Source: Deinandra increscens subsp. villosa (taxonomy: Eukaryota > Streptophyta > Magnoliopsida > Asterales > Asteraceae). Taken from it: DNA of 64,000 nucleotides. The notes under the pieces are model-generated. The model did not search any database. It worked only from the letters and a program-made list of their open reading frames with translations, and was not told the origin of the DNA. Shown in pieces: positions 1 to 9,368 of this stretch; the stretch's first letter is position 1, and the number at the start of each line of letters is the position of its first letter. The stretch spans positions 6,278 through 70,277 of the forward strand of contig JBCNJP010000045.1 in the NCBI GenBank assembly GCA_039602395.1, in the 5' to 3' direction. A program made the translations under genes and the position numbers.

Positions 1-31
1 GCGAGCCGGTCAAGTTGGAATTTTCTATAGA

Positions 32-301
32 GTGCCTATTCCTAATAACGGGCCGAATATTTGTAACATCCTATATACGAACGACGCCCATGTGATGGGT
101 ATGTGGTCGGAATTGAAAGCGAAAAATCTGGCGAGAATGCTCAGAGCTTTCTTTCTTGCCTCCGGGCTTAGGGTTAACCTCAGGAAATGCTCCATGTTTG
201 GGTTCAATTGTGAGTTTGAAGATGTGGAGGCTATGGCTCGAATTTTACGGCCAAAAGGGGAGAGGCTGCCGTTTTCTCATTTGGGGTTTACGGGTGGGTG
301 A
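32..301 (+). pseudogene. LINE reverse transcriptase, C-terminal palm fragment
   Basis: The frame reads PIPNNGPNICNILYTNDA and then a helix-rich stretch ending SHLGFTGG, which is the part of a LINE reverse transcriptase around the catalytic FADD/YADD box. The box here reads YTND, so one catalytic aspartate is replaced. The sister copy at 18430 keeps FADD. The change needs two G-to-A transitions (gcggac to acgaac), the pattern left by cytosine deamination on the other strand. The reading frame is lost at about 300, where the next domain continues in another frame. The start at 32 is only the first ATG in the fragment. Confidence 0.85.
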
Positions 302-1421
302 AAATATGAATAAAATTATGAGTTGGAAGTCGGTTATTGATGCGTTCGAAGCTAAACTTTCGGGATGGAAAGCGGAGCGTTTGTCAATGGCGAGGAGGCT
401 TACTCTTGACAAAGCTGCCCTTGATAGTGTCCCTCTATATTATTTTTCGATTTTCAAAGCCCCGGTGAAGGTTTTAAAGAGACTTGAGTCGACCCGGCTT
501 AATTTTATTTGGGGTGGCAGTAGGGATAGAAAAATGATACATTGGATCAAAAAAGAGATAATTACGCTTCCGGTTGATGATAGTGGGCTTGGTCTCGTCC
601 CTCTCGAAGTTAAAAACCTGTCCTTATTGTTGAAGTGGGTGGGGAGATTTGTCTCTGAGAAAAATAAATTGTGGAGAAATGTTATTGTTGGGATTTATGG
701 TGGTGGATGGATTGATGGGCTGATCCCGTATAAGATAGGGAGTGCGGGTGTGTGGAGAAATATTTCCAAGGTAGAAGCGTTGTTAATCAAGAAGAAAGTT
801 AGGCTACGTGATCTGTTTAAGTGCCGTGAGTATGGGTGGGTTTGGAATGAGGACCCGACGGGCCAGTTTTCCGTTAGAAGTATGACGAAAGCGATCATGA
901 AGGAGAATAAAGGTAATGAAGTTAAGGAGATTAGATGGAATAGGCTGGTTCCTCCGAAAGTTAGTGTTCTATTTTGGAGGATGCTATGGAAGAGGCTTCC
1001 AACGAAAACCGGGTTGAGGAAAAGGGGGGTTGTTCTAGCGACGGTTTCCTGCCCTTTGTGCGATGAGCAAGACGAGTCGGAGAACCATCTTTTTATGGGA
1101 TGTCCTTTAGCCTCCATGGTTTGGTCGGTTATAAGTCAATGGTGTAAGATTCCGGATCCATTCCCGTTCGATGTACAAGATCTTCAGTGCCATGCTCCTG
1201 TTGGTTCAGTCTTAAAGAACAAAGAGGCCCTTGTTGATGCTATTTTTAGAACTGCTATATGGGTAATATGGGGCTGCAGGAACAAAGTTGTGTTTGAGAA
1301 AATGAAGGCTTTGATGAAAAAGATTGTGGTGGACATTAAAGCTTTAAGTTTTTTCTGGATTAACTGTAGGGCGAAAGGGTGGAAGGTGGATTGGGTTGAA
1401 ATGTGTGATTTCCTTTTCTAA
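300..1421 (+). pseudogene. LINE RT thumb and RT-associated zinc-binding domain
   Basis: This long open stretch follows the RT palm fragment after a frameshift. It starts with the usual plant LINE motif (SGWKAERLSMARRLTL, then LNFIWGG) and ends with a zf-RVT domain: VSVLFWRMLWKRLPTK followed by CPLCDEQDESENHLFMGC, with the Cys/His ligands CPLC, H and C in place. In plant L1 elements this domain follows the RT and is thought to contact RNA. The frame is open for about 370 codons, longer than in copy 2, where the region is broken into pieces. It is not an independent gene. Confidence 0.88.
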
Positions 1422-1687
1422 TGTAATCCCTTTGTTTTATTTGTGTGGCGAGGTCGGTTTGTGGCGAGGTCGGTTTTTAGCGCCTTGCTGGCTGGCCTCC
1501 CCTTGTGTTATTGGAATTGCTGTTAAAAAAAAGTTCACATCGCTAAATCTTAACAACCAAAACCTACTAATCTACCCAATCTCACCAGTAGTGTCACTTC
1601 TAGAAACAGTAGTTATCTCTTTATCATTGTGTTTTTGTTCAGAATTTGACCGTAAACTTGTTCACTTTTATTGAAAAATTAAAATAA

Positions 1688-2390
1688 GGGCATGAGGTAT
1701 ACTTCATGTGGTGTGGAGTGGTGTGGTGGTCATGTCAGTGCTGACTGGACCACTTGCACCTACCACATGAGGTGTGGTATACTCCATGTGGTGTAGTGAA
1801 ATATTTAATTATTATTTTTCTTTTTGATTTTTTTAATATTGGAATTGAAATATAATAGTTTTATTAAATAAATAAAACATTACAATATTAAAAATAGTAA
1901 ATTAAGAAAAAAAATTAACGTCTCATAAATTTCTCCTTGATCTCCTTCTTCCGTATGGTGTTAAAAAAATATCAAATAGCTCAATTATCTTCAACGAGAA
2001 TAGAAACGTATCAAAAAGTACTCACGAGACAATAAATACATTTTAAAAAAAAACTACCCTGTTTCCGTTCAAACTTATAAGGTTGTGTTCAGAAAAATAA
2101 AAATAAAGAAGAGTTTGAATTTTTTTTAAAGAGTTAGCATTTAAAAGTTATTTAAGAAAAACTAAATTTTAACCTAACTAATTATTTAGATTTAATATAT
2201 TAAAATCTTTGATGACACGTCAAGTTTCAAGAGGTGAGGTGAATTCTACATTTATCACTACACCGGCGTGAACATATTGGCGCACATCCTCCGCGCACAA
2301 GAACTACACAAAAGAGGGATGGTTTTCACGGCGTGAAGTATATGTCAATTAGACCATCACGTCTGAAAAACCTAAGTATACCGCATGCAC
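1688..2390. mobile_element. PIF/Harbinger-like non-autonomous element with TAA target duplication
   Basis: The element is delimited exactly by comparison with the empty site at 20018-20021. It is flanked by TAA on both sides (1685-1687 and 2391-2393) where the empty site has one copy. The left end GGGCATGAGGTATACTT matches the inverted right end GTGCATGCGGTATACTT at all but two positions. A 3-bp TAA duplication with such termini fits PIF/Harbinger. The 703 bp hold no transposase, so it is non-autonomous. The left 120 bp are GT-rich with repeats of catgtggtgtg, and the middle is AT-rich. Confidence 0.85.
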
Positions 2391-2396
2391 TAATAA

Positions 2397-2856
2397 TGAT
2401 CATAGTCACGATACTTTGTTCTAAGTGAAAAATGTGTAATAACAAATACTATAATACAAGATAAATCACAACAAGAAAGTAATATTCAAGAAGACATTAG
2501 ATTCAAAGAATGAGTGTTCAATTAAATTACTAAAATTTTAGGATGATGAGATCATAGGTGGAAGTATAATGTTTTGAGTTGTTATAAAAAATATATTAAA
2601 TCAATACCTATAGATAAATTAGATATATTCAATCAAATCAAGAGAGACAAACTATTAAATGAACAAAATATCTATTTATAAATAATTATTTTGGTGAATG
2701 ATTTTTAACCTACACCTATTTGATAAATAGTTTTCCTACTACACTGTTTTGAAATAAACTAGATTTCAAAGTATATTTTGAACAAGACATATATGCCTTG
2801 TATTTACACTATAATTTGATGTCCATTAATTCACTATAGTTAATCCATATAACTCT
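2397..2856 (-). repeat. Truncated Ty1/copia LTR (minus orientation)
   Basis: This matches 20024-20484, part of a LTR whose sense strand starts TGTTGGAAATTT at 20624. Here it is cut at 2857 by insertion of a different LTR. It has no coding capacity. Confidence 0.7.
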
Positions 2857-3222
2857 TGTAAGTTCACGGACGGATCATACTACTGCTAAAAATCGATCAA
2901 ACGATGAACAAGATGTAAATAAAGCTTTGCTTTATTGATTTCACAAAGATGGTTACACAAAGTCTAGAGAGAGAGAGAGAGAGAACACACTGAGTAACAC
3001 ACATTTTAAGAGTAGAACATGACAGAACTTCAAAGCATCTCTCTAACACGAACTATTTATAGTAACCACTTAAGTCAGCGTACCATCCAACGTACCATTC
3101 GTACGTTGGCTTCGTACCAACTGGTATGGACTCTGGTACGCAGACCCTAAGACTCACACAGACACGCTCTGATCTAGATACAATACACGAGACACATTAT
3201 AGCATAGGAGTATGCTCTAACA
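2857..3222 (-). repeat. Sirevirus-like LTR (minus orientation)
   Basis: Read on the minus strand the LTR starts TGTTAGAGCATACTCC (3222) and ends ...CTTACA (2857), 366 bp. The polypurine tract AAGGAGGAGTTTG lies just outside its start. It contains a perfect 9-bp inverted repeat, CCAACGTAC/GTACGTTGG, near 3089-3111 and a TATA-like CTATAAATAG on the minus strand near 3052. Palindromes upstream of the TATA box are a known trait of Sirevirus LTRs. A (GA)n run lies at about 2963-2984. The insertion point falls inside the copia LTR shared with 20024-20624. Confidence 0.75.
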
Positions 3223-4097
3223 AACTCCTCCTTAACGTGTAGTGTATCTATGCTAACTAAACTTCAGTCTTCAATCTTCAGCATTGCTGTATCCGATCTT
3301 CAACTTGAAATCTTGTCAGAAATGAAGCTTGCATGGTTGGATCAGAACTTGAACAATCTTTGAACTTCAAGATTCACTTGTGAAAGATACTACAAACTCC
3401 CCCTTTCACCATGCTTGAGTTTTGTCACACAGAACCTGCAATTTCAGACGACCGAAATGCGACTTTTTTCTTTTTCTTTTTTAAAATTAATTTGATCTTG
3501 GCGTAAAACGTCTCTTCGAGAATCCATAATATAATTTTGAAATTATAATTTTGTATCTTGTATCGATCGGTCGAAAACAAATAAGAAACAAAACCTTTTT
3601 GGCTTTTTGAAACTTTAAATCAAAACACACCGAAAATCTTTTTGTTTTTTCTAAGATTATGCTAAAACACATCTAAAATCTTTTTGAACTTTTCTGATAT
3701 ATGAAACATAAATGCAATACAGAAATGAAATACCAAATCAAACACTATTTTTTTTGTCTTTTGTGAGAAAGATCACAACTTGGGATCATATTGAACATAA
3801 CATGCTGAACTACACTTCAATTTTAATTACTTCAGCACATAAGTCAAGTCGATTACTAGTATAATTTGTCCATCTTAAACTCACGCACAATCATACTCAT
3901 AACATGTAGATATGTTATTGTATTGATTAGGTTGCTTTTACCAGTGTACCCCACACTATCAGACATACTCAGATATATATTTACTTATCACACTTTGTGA
4001 CTTCACTTGTGATTTAACACATTGTGATTGTATTCATGATCTAGTCAATTGTGTTCCATGCAAAAATAAATAAAAACGTTAAATCGGTTACCTTAAG
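3223..4097 (-). other. 3' non-coding interior of a Sirevirus (minus)
   Basis: This region has no ORF of note. It shares landmarks with the 3' interiors of elements C and G: the cttggcgtaaaacgtctcttcgag tract, the ccagtgtacccc-acactatcagacatact tract near 3950, and the start of the third stem-loop (gttaaatcggttaccttaag) at the right edge. It breaks off exactly inside that stem-loop where a Ty3-type LTR begins. The coding part of the element is not in the window. Confidence 0.7.
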
Positions 4098-4267
4098 TGT
4101 CACACCCCGAGAAATGACTGAATGTGGGCATGTGACTGATTTGGCATCATGGTCATGGTTACGATTGATCGACTTCTAAATGAACATCTAATTAACCATT
4201 TTTCTTTCGAAAATATAAGTCTCAAACATTTATTTAAATATTTTAAACATGGCACACTACTACAAAA

Positions 4268-4500
4268 ATGGCTTTTCTTGACGCTTTTTGCGCGTCAAGA
4301 AAGGGCCCAGATGACGCGCAAAAAAGCGTCAAGGAAGGTAGGGTCAAGAATCCTCTTGACGCGCAAAATGCGCGTCATCTGCTTCTTGACGCGCGAACAA
4401 TGACGCGCATTTTATGACACGCAAAGCGTGTCATAAAAAGCCTGTCAAGGAAGCCCCCGTCATAAATATGCTTATGACACGCATAAATGCGCGTCATGAA
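4268..4500. repeat. CACTA left subterminal repeats (TGACGCGC words)
   Basis: Copies of tgacgcgc, gcgcgtca and the variant tgacacgc are packed in both orientations over about 230 bp. In CACTA elements such subterminal motifs are the binding sites of the TnpA-type protein. The tract is much richer in CpG than its surroundings. Confidence 0.85.
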
Positions 4501-4706
4501 TTAAAACAAAATTTTTAAAAAAATATTTTTGTAGATTCACTAATTTCCACATTAATGACAATCAACCTCCTAATCAAAATACAATACACTTGTAGCAAAA
4601 TAATACATTTCATATATAGAGCAAACATTACAAATGTAACATTAGTTTGTTGACTAATTGTTGACTACAACACAAACACAAATAGACAAACACATGAAGC
4701 CTGTAC

Positions 4707-4781
4707 TTATTTGTTGACTACATCAATCTTCAATTCAGTCTCTAATCTTTGCCAATCCTTAGCATCCACTGATTGTAATTT
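4707..4781 (-). pseudogene. Putative terminal exon of the CACTA-borne transcript
   Basis: On the minus strand a strong 3' splice site (ATTTTATTTTTTCAG) is followed by 24 open codons, KLQSVDAKDWQRLETELK then IDVVNK, and a TAA stop at 4707-4709. I do not recognise the protein. The exon is in the same orientation as the kinase and callose synthase exons, so it could be the last exon of a chimeric transcript. Phase compatibility with the upstream exons has not been checked. Confidence 0.35.
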
Positions 4782-5278
4782 CTGAAAAAATAAAATTTGG
4801 TGGATCAAATTGTTTTGAATATATGTCATTAAAACATCCCAAAGCCACTAAATGTTATCATAGTAAAATCTGTTCTCCCATTAATGAAACAAAATGAAAT
4901 AGAACCTAAAAAAAGGTGAGTGAATGAGCAAACAGGAATGGCCGTAGAAAATGAAGCAGATCCAATTAAGATGGGTAGTGAGCATACCTAGGATAACAAG
5001 CAGAATTTCCACCTGTAAACAATCAAGGAACACACAAACAGAGATAAAAGTCAGGAAATCTTGATTATGGAAGGAGTAAATTTCACAGGGGACTGACTAA
5101 CCAGCAGAGGGTGTTTGGGAAATAGTAGCAGTGGCATGGAAATCACAACTACCTGAAACTTGACCTTTATTTTCAAAATAACTATTGACTGCAATATATT
5201 ATGCTAGGGCTCTAATAGTATTATCAAAATCAAATAAATTATAGAGATTGAGGTTGAGAGCTTGAGGAAATAACTAAC

Positions 5279-5402
5279 CTTTGACCATATATACATTGAC
5301 CATATGTAATGAAATTATATTTTTTGGTAACCATTTCTACCTCTAATCGTAGTAACGGCCAGTTTCGATACCATGTCCATCTACCACGGTCGCCTCCATT
5401 TC
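5279..5402 (-). pseudogene. Captured shaggy-like kinase exon 2 (GSK3 family), broken
   Basis: After the acceptor TTGTAG the minus strand reads EMEATVVDGHGIETG and, after a small deletion that shifts the frame, VTTIRGRNGYQK. Plant shaggy-like kinases have a closely similar stretch directly before the kinase domain (EMEA.[22 protein letters not shown]). The deletion removes about three residues and breaks the frame. A possible donor (AAAG/GTTAG) lies at 5279. The kinase domain proper is absent, so no active enzyme can be made. Confidence 0.82.
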
Positions 5403-5484
5403 CTACAAGAATACAGCTTTCAGAGACAATTTCAGCATTTATATACCAAGCAATAGGATAAAAGATGTTCAGCAGGAGTCAAAC

Positions 5485-5604
5485 CTTTTCGATCTTGTCA
5501 TCTTTAATTGTCATTTCATTTATTTCCTCAGGTAGTTTGTCCACAGACATTGAATCACAACCACTTACTTCAACTGCAGTAGGACCCATTCCACCAGAAG
5601 CTAT
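5485..5604 (-). pseudogene. Captured shaggy-like kinase exon 1 (N-terminus)
   Basis: Forty codons on the minus strand read ASGGMGPTAVEVSGCDSM and then SVDKLPEEINEMTIKDDK, the N-terminal region of plant GSK3/shaggy-like kinases (typically ...RLPEEM.DMKI.DDKEME). The exon ends GAAAAG at a GT donor (5485) and continues in the same phase into the exon at 5402, as in the host gene. The codon in the start position is ATA, apparently a mutated ATG. It matches the N-terminal tail only, so it is a captured gene fragment and not a kinase gene. Confidence 0.82.
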
Positions 5605-5867
5605 GGTTGAGGAAATTTGTTGTTATTGCTTTAGGCACTGGTCATATTGTCAGTATCTGTGTTAACAAAAAATAGGAAAGTTCAATTTAAGATACTATCA
5701 TACTAAGATGAAAATGCACATACGACAAATAACAGAGTAATCAAAATGCTTGTATAAGAAAAAGAAAAAAGATTGAATCTTAATGCATTTGCATACCTCA
5801 ATAGCATTACCAATGTAATTAAGAGATGATGAAATCACTCCGAAACCCCTCTATCAAAGTGGAGGAG

Positions 5868-5926
5868 ACCAACTTGTATATATTCATGGTACGTAATATG
5901 ACCTCTTCGTAGTGTAGTATTATACC
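5868..5926 (-). pseudogene. Captured callose synthase exon (downstream one)
   Basis: After the acceptor CATTGCTGCAG the minus strand reads GYNTTLRRGHITYHEYIQVG, close to the callose synthase (glucan synthase-like, GSL) catalytic segment FNSTLR.GN.THHEYIQVG. Homology stops after QVG and the frame closes soon after. In the real gene this segment directly follows the one encoded at 6106-6218, and here a short intron separates them. The two exons therefore came from one genomic piece with its intron. GSL enzymes make beta-1,3-glucan at the plasma membrane; this fragment cannot. Confidence 0.82.
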
Positions 5927-6105
5927 CTGCAGCAATGTAAGTAGTTAATATAATGATCGAAGTTGGTTGATCACTACTTAAAAAAAGACTATTTGTGATA
6001 GCAGTTAAAACGGTCAGAAACTAGTCACAAAACATTGCAGCTCCATTTATTTCCGTCCTATAGTGCTATTTATAGAGTAATAAGGTTTTGAACAGAAGTG
6101 AAAAC

Positions 6106-6218
6106 CTGCAAAAATGTCTTCACTTAAGTTTATAGTCTTTGAAGCTTTGCTTATGCCACCTCTTGTTAGGTGAAATATTCTGTCAAAAAGATCTGGATGC
6201 CCATAATGGAACCGAATC
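6106..6218 (-). pseudogene. Captured callose synthase exon (upstream one)
   Basis: On the minus strand an acceptor (TTGATTAG) is followed by RFHYGHPDLFDRIFHLTR, GGISKASKTINLSEDIFAG and a GT donor (GCAG/GTTTTC). This is nearly the consensus of the glucan synthase domain of plant callose synthases (VRFHYGHPDVFDR.FHLTRGG.SKAS..INLSEDIFAG). The exon is uninterrupted and its splice sites are preserved. It and the exon at 5868-5926 lie in the order and orientation of the host gene. The source must be a multi-exon GSL gene, because several plant GSL genes have this exon structure. Confidence 0.88.
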
Positions 6219-6261
6219 CTAATCAATGAAAAATTCAGTAATTGTTTAGCAAGTTTCAAAA

Positions 6262-6518
6262 TGTCCCGGACTGGCAGGCTATTGCTAAAATGAGCCGTTA
6301 TTTACAAAATGTCGTACCAGTTAGCTTATTGGCAGGTACGTACCAACCGTTGTATCAGTTGGTTTTGGTGCCAAATATGTTGTATATATAAGTTTGCAAT
6401 CCGTGTAAATGTACAGATCAAATAATCACAGATTCTGGTTCCCAAATCACCCTGTGCACAATTTCTGTTCAATCAGATTTGTTCCTGTTATTCGTGAACC
6501 CACTGCCACTTTCTAACA
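6262..6518 (+). repeat. Possible solo LTR inside the CACTA interior
   Basis: The segment starts TGTCCCGGACTGG and ends near ...CACTTTCTAACA. It includes gtacgtaccaacc/ggttttggtgcc words and a TATA-like tgtatatataag near 6370, reminiscent of the LTR at 2857-3222. Flanking aaaatg occurs on both sides but does not give a clean 5-bp duplication. It interrupts sequence upstream of the callose synthase exon. Confidence 0.3.
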
Positions 6519-6616
6519 CATAGAAAATGCAACTTAATATTCTAAGAACTAAATGAAAAAGAGCAAGGAAATACGTTATTGTAAGATAACCGTAACTAAA
6601 ATGTATATGAACTAAC

Positions 6617-6675
6617 CATTGAAACAGTCTCCTATAAAGTAACGAGGGTCATACAAAAAAGCAACATAGCCAACC
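6617..6675 (-). pseudogene. Unidentified exon-like segment in the CACTA
   Basis: The minus strand shows an acceptor (TTCTTTAG), an open stretch reading VGYVAFLYDPRYFIGDCFNG, and a donor (ATG/GTTAGT). I do not recognise the protein. Its splice-like borders and orientation match the other captured exons, so it may derive from a third gene or be a chance pattern. Confidence 0.35.
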
Positions 6676-7737
6676 CTAAAGAACTGTATTTTTTTGTGTG
6701 GTTGTGTGAGCAGATTAAGACTAATGTAAGATCCCAAACCAAAAGGACTAAACAAATAAGTAAAAGGAGTAAGAAAAGAGAATGTCATGAACATTACTGC
6801 TTTCAGTTTATGTATGTCTTGAAAGACTCACCTTCGATCAATGTATTTTCATCTTTGGACTAGCTTCCTTCCAAAATATATATTCAGTAAACGACATCGA
6901 CCAACCAATAACCCTCATAAGCAACTAAGCATAAAGAATACTACCTCATTTTTTGTGTCCAAGTGCTAACAGGTCCTACTCTATATAATTCCAAATTCAT
7001 CATGTTTTGTCAATCGAACGAATACACTAACTCAATGAGCTTAAAATCTAACTCCAAATTCCAAAGTAAAATCAGCCACATATCTATCATTTGCACCATG
7101 TTAAAGTCAAACCAAACTGAAGCGTAGAGAAAATCACAAAAAAAAAAACAGCTTTTAAGAAGAAAGGAACACTCAAGGCATATAAAAAATGAAAGTTTAT
7201 ATGATTTATTCAAATTTCAAACTATGTATAAATCAGAGAACATCTCAAGAACAAAATTGCTTAAACTCAGGGACTTAACCTACCAATTATGAACATCAAA
7301 TCTACAACAACAGCCAACTTTTCACCGGCTACTTGAAACAAGCCAAACGATATTCAACCAAATCCTTACTAAAATTCAAAATCAAGCGGAGAATAACAAA
7401 ATTTACAGATTGCAAATTTGCAACAACAGATTCTCGCACAAAAACCGAACTAAATCATCATGAAACAAGCGGAAACGATGCAAAATTCAATGAATTCTAA
7501 AACTAGAACACATTCGAACATAACAATCGTGGAAACAATTTGAACTAACCTGTATTGATTACATAAACAACTTTGGAGTCTGAACTCAATGAATACAACA
7601 AATTAGTAGCTAGAAACCTGCGATAAATCTATTGAACAAGCCCTAACTTCCGGTTCTTGATTGATGAGAAGAATTGAATTCGAAATTATATAGATACAAA
7701 TGCTGCTATGCATATAGATATATTCTATGTGTGTGTA

Positions 7738-7740
<3 letters not shown>

Positions 7741-7793
<53 letters not shown>
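7741..7793. repeat. (AT)n microsatellite
   Basis: About 26 perfect AT units lie within the CACTA element. Confidence 0.97.
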
Positions 7794-7796
<3 letters not shown>

Positions 7797-8002
7797 GACA
7801 AAGAGCATATAAAAAATAAAAATAGGTTCGTCTGACTGTAACAGGTCGAGAGAGAAAAGCAACACATGAAAGCAGAAACTTTTATACAAACCCTAAGTAG
7901 GAAATCTAGAGACGGAAATCACATCAACTAGAAGATGATTGGTGCTAAAGAATCGATTATATAAAGATATAAACCCAGAATTAAAGGATTTGAATCGCAT
8001 AC

Positions 8003-8440
8003 CTTGAATCAATTTCTTCTTATCGACGACGGGAAGCAAGGTCGCAGGGTCGCCGGAAAGGGTCGCCGGCGTTCGGTCGGGTGTGAGGTCGCCGGATGCG
8101 TGAAGGTTGCCGGGTCGTCTCTGCTGAGGGAGGAGAGGGAGGAGAGGGAGGAGAGGGAGGAGGAAGGTCTCCAGATTCGTGAAGGTTTCCAGGTCGTCTC
8201 TGCTGAGGGAGGAGAGGGAGGAGGACGGTCGCCGGATGCGTGAGATCGTCGGATGCGTGAACGATGGCAGGGGGAGAGGGAGGAGGATGGTCGGCTCAGC
8301 TGAGATTCGATTTTGATGATGGAGCGGAGTGATAGAGAGTAATGGAAAATTAGGGTTTGAGTAATGGAGAGGAGAGAGGGAATGAAAAAAATTAGGCAAG
8401 CGGGAATGAAAATTAAGCGGGAGATAAGAAAGTAAGAAAA
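8003..8440 (-). promoter_or_regulatory. Captured 5' leader / first-exon-like region
   Basis: Read on the minus strand this is CT-rich (CTCTCCTCTCC, AAACCCTAATTTTCC), as plant 5' UTRs often are. It carries tandemly repeated blocks (CTCCTCCCTCAGCAGAGACGACC, two copies) and CCGGCGACC words, and ends GATTCAAG at a GTATGC donor (8003). It lies at the upstream end of the minus-strand exons and could start their transcript. A 186-codon open frame covers it on the minus strand but is low-complexity and looks non-coding. Confidence 0.45.
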
Positions 8441-8459
8441 TATAAAACGACAAAACAGG

Positions 8460-8640
8460 GATGACGCGTATTATAAATCTGCGCTCCGTGTTTTTTTAAT
8501 TATACGACACAAATTTTATGACGCTCATAAATGCGCGTCATTTACCCTTAAAATTTTTCAAAATACGACAGATTTTTAATGACACACACTTTTGCGCGTC
8601 ATAAATTAGCGCGCGTCATCGTTCGCGCGTCAAGAAAGGT
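8460..8640. repeat. CACTA right subterminal repeats
   Basis: The same words as at the left end recur (atgacgcgt, gcgcgtcat, gcgcgcgtcatc, gcgcgtcaag), leading to the inverted terminus at 8656. The matching set at both ends supports a single intact transposition unit. Confidence 0.85.
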
Positions 8641-9067
8641 CATTTTTCTAGTAGTGGCAGCGGAAATAAAGTAGTGGTTACATGATAAAGTTTTCAAAAG
8701 ACAATGTCATGAGATTTATAAACATAACTACCCTAAGGCGTAATGCGTCTAAATCTCCAAAATGAAATGCATGAACACAAGGCAGGCAGACCATGATATG
8801 ACAAGCAGGACTGGAACAGAAAAATATGGAGTTGCAGTCTCTAATCACCAGAGAATTCAAGAATTTAAAAAGTCAACAGATTTGTTGGTGAGTTCACAGG
8901 TTTTATGACACTAGAATTGTTGGAAATTATGTTTGAAAATGTTTGGCTTGTCATGATATTAGTTTGTTTGACACTGTTGTTGTAAAGATCAAGCATGAAA
9001 CTTGAATTCAAAACTAACTGTTTACCCACTCCTGATGTTCTTCCCCAAGAACACCGAATGACCAAAA

Positions 9068-9368
9068 CAGGGTCGGTCCTGAGAATTTAGAGGCCCTGTT
9101 CGAACTAAAAAAAACGCGCCCCGCTCAAAAATAAAATTGTAAATAAGAAGAGGTTCTTAAATAAGGCAAAAAATAAGTTAAATTATGGTTTTAAAATGAC
9201 ATTAGTTACCGACAAATTTTGCAGACCTCTTAGCATTTTAATAGCAAACTGATTGATCAGGTCTTCATAGTTTATAATATAGATAATTTTATTTTAAAAA
9301 AATATGGGCCCCTGAAAATGATGGCCCTGTTCCGTCGCACCTCTCGTACATGCTCAAGGCCCCCACTG
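9068..9368. mobile_element. hAT-like MITE, 301 bp
   Basis: The element begins CAGGGTCGGTCCTGAG and the inverted right end reads CAGTGGGGGCCTTGAG. It is flanked by a perfect 8-bp direct repeat, gaccaaaa (9060-9067 and 9369-9376), the target length of hAT elements. It has no coding capacity. It sits inside the long Ty3-type LTR, so it is younger than that LTR. Confidence 0.85.

Larger units (their letters stand above)
1..1532 (+). mobile_element. LINE (plant L1-type) copy 1, 3' part
   Basis: This is the 3' portion of a non-LTR retrotransposon whose 5' part lies outside the window. It encodes the end of a reverse transcriptase followed by the RT-associated zinc-binding domain, then a short 3' UTR with a direct repeat (ggcgaggtcggttt, twice near 1446-1476) and an A-rich tail ending at 1532. 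The same sequence recurs from 18361 to 19866 without the doubled UTR word. The copy is dead because it is split by a frameshift near 300 and its RT active site is mutated. Confidence 0.9.
1..2856 (+). repeat. Segmental duplication, copy 1 (partner 18361-20484)
   Basis: Base 1 corresponds to 18361. The two copies run together through the LINE 3' end, through about 490 bp of LINE flank, and on into a truncated copia LTR, differing by scattered substitutions and small indels. Shared sequence beyond the LINE A-tail means a block of DNA was copied, not that two LINEs inserted independently. Copy 1 has an extra 703 bp (1688-2390, Harbinger-like element) and is cut at 2857 by a Sirevirus LTR. It probably extends left of the window. 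Confidence 0.88.
4255..8656. mobile_element. Complete non-autonomous CACTA (En/Spm) element with captured exons
   Basis: The left end is CACTACTACAAAAATGGC and the inverted right end is CACTACTAGAAAAATGAC, followed on both sides by CTTTTCTTGACGC/CTTTCTTGACGC. The element is bounded by a 3-bp target duplication, gca (4252-4254 and 8657-8659). Both ends carry subterminal repeats of the word atgacgcgc. At 4402 bp it is too short for an autonomous CACTA, and I find no TnpA- or TnpD-like coding sequence. The interior instead carries minus-strand exons of plant genes. It sits inside a Ty3-type LTR. Confidence 0.95.

Noticed and set aside
7893..8453. 186-codon minus-strand open frame in the CACTA
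   Set aside because: The protein is Leu/Pro/Ser repeats from a CT-rich leader with tandem repeats. It reads through a good splice donor at 8003, so it is more likely a leader than a coding gene.
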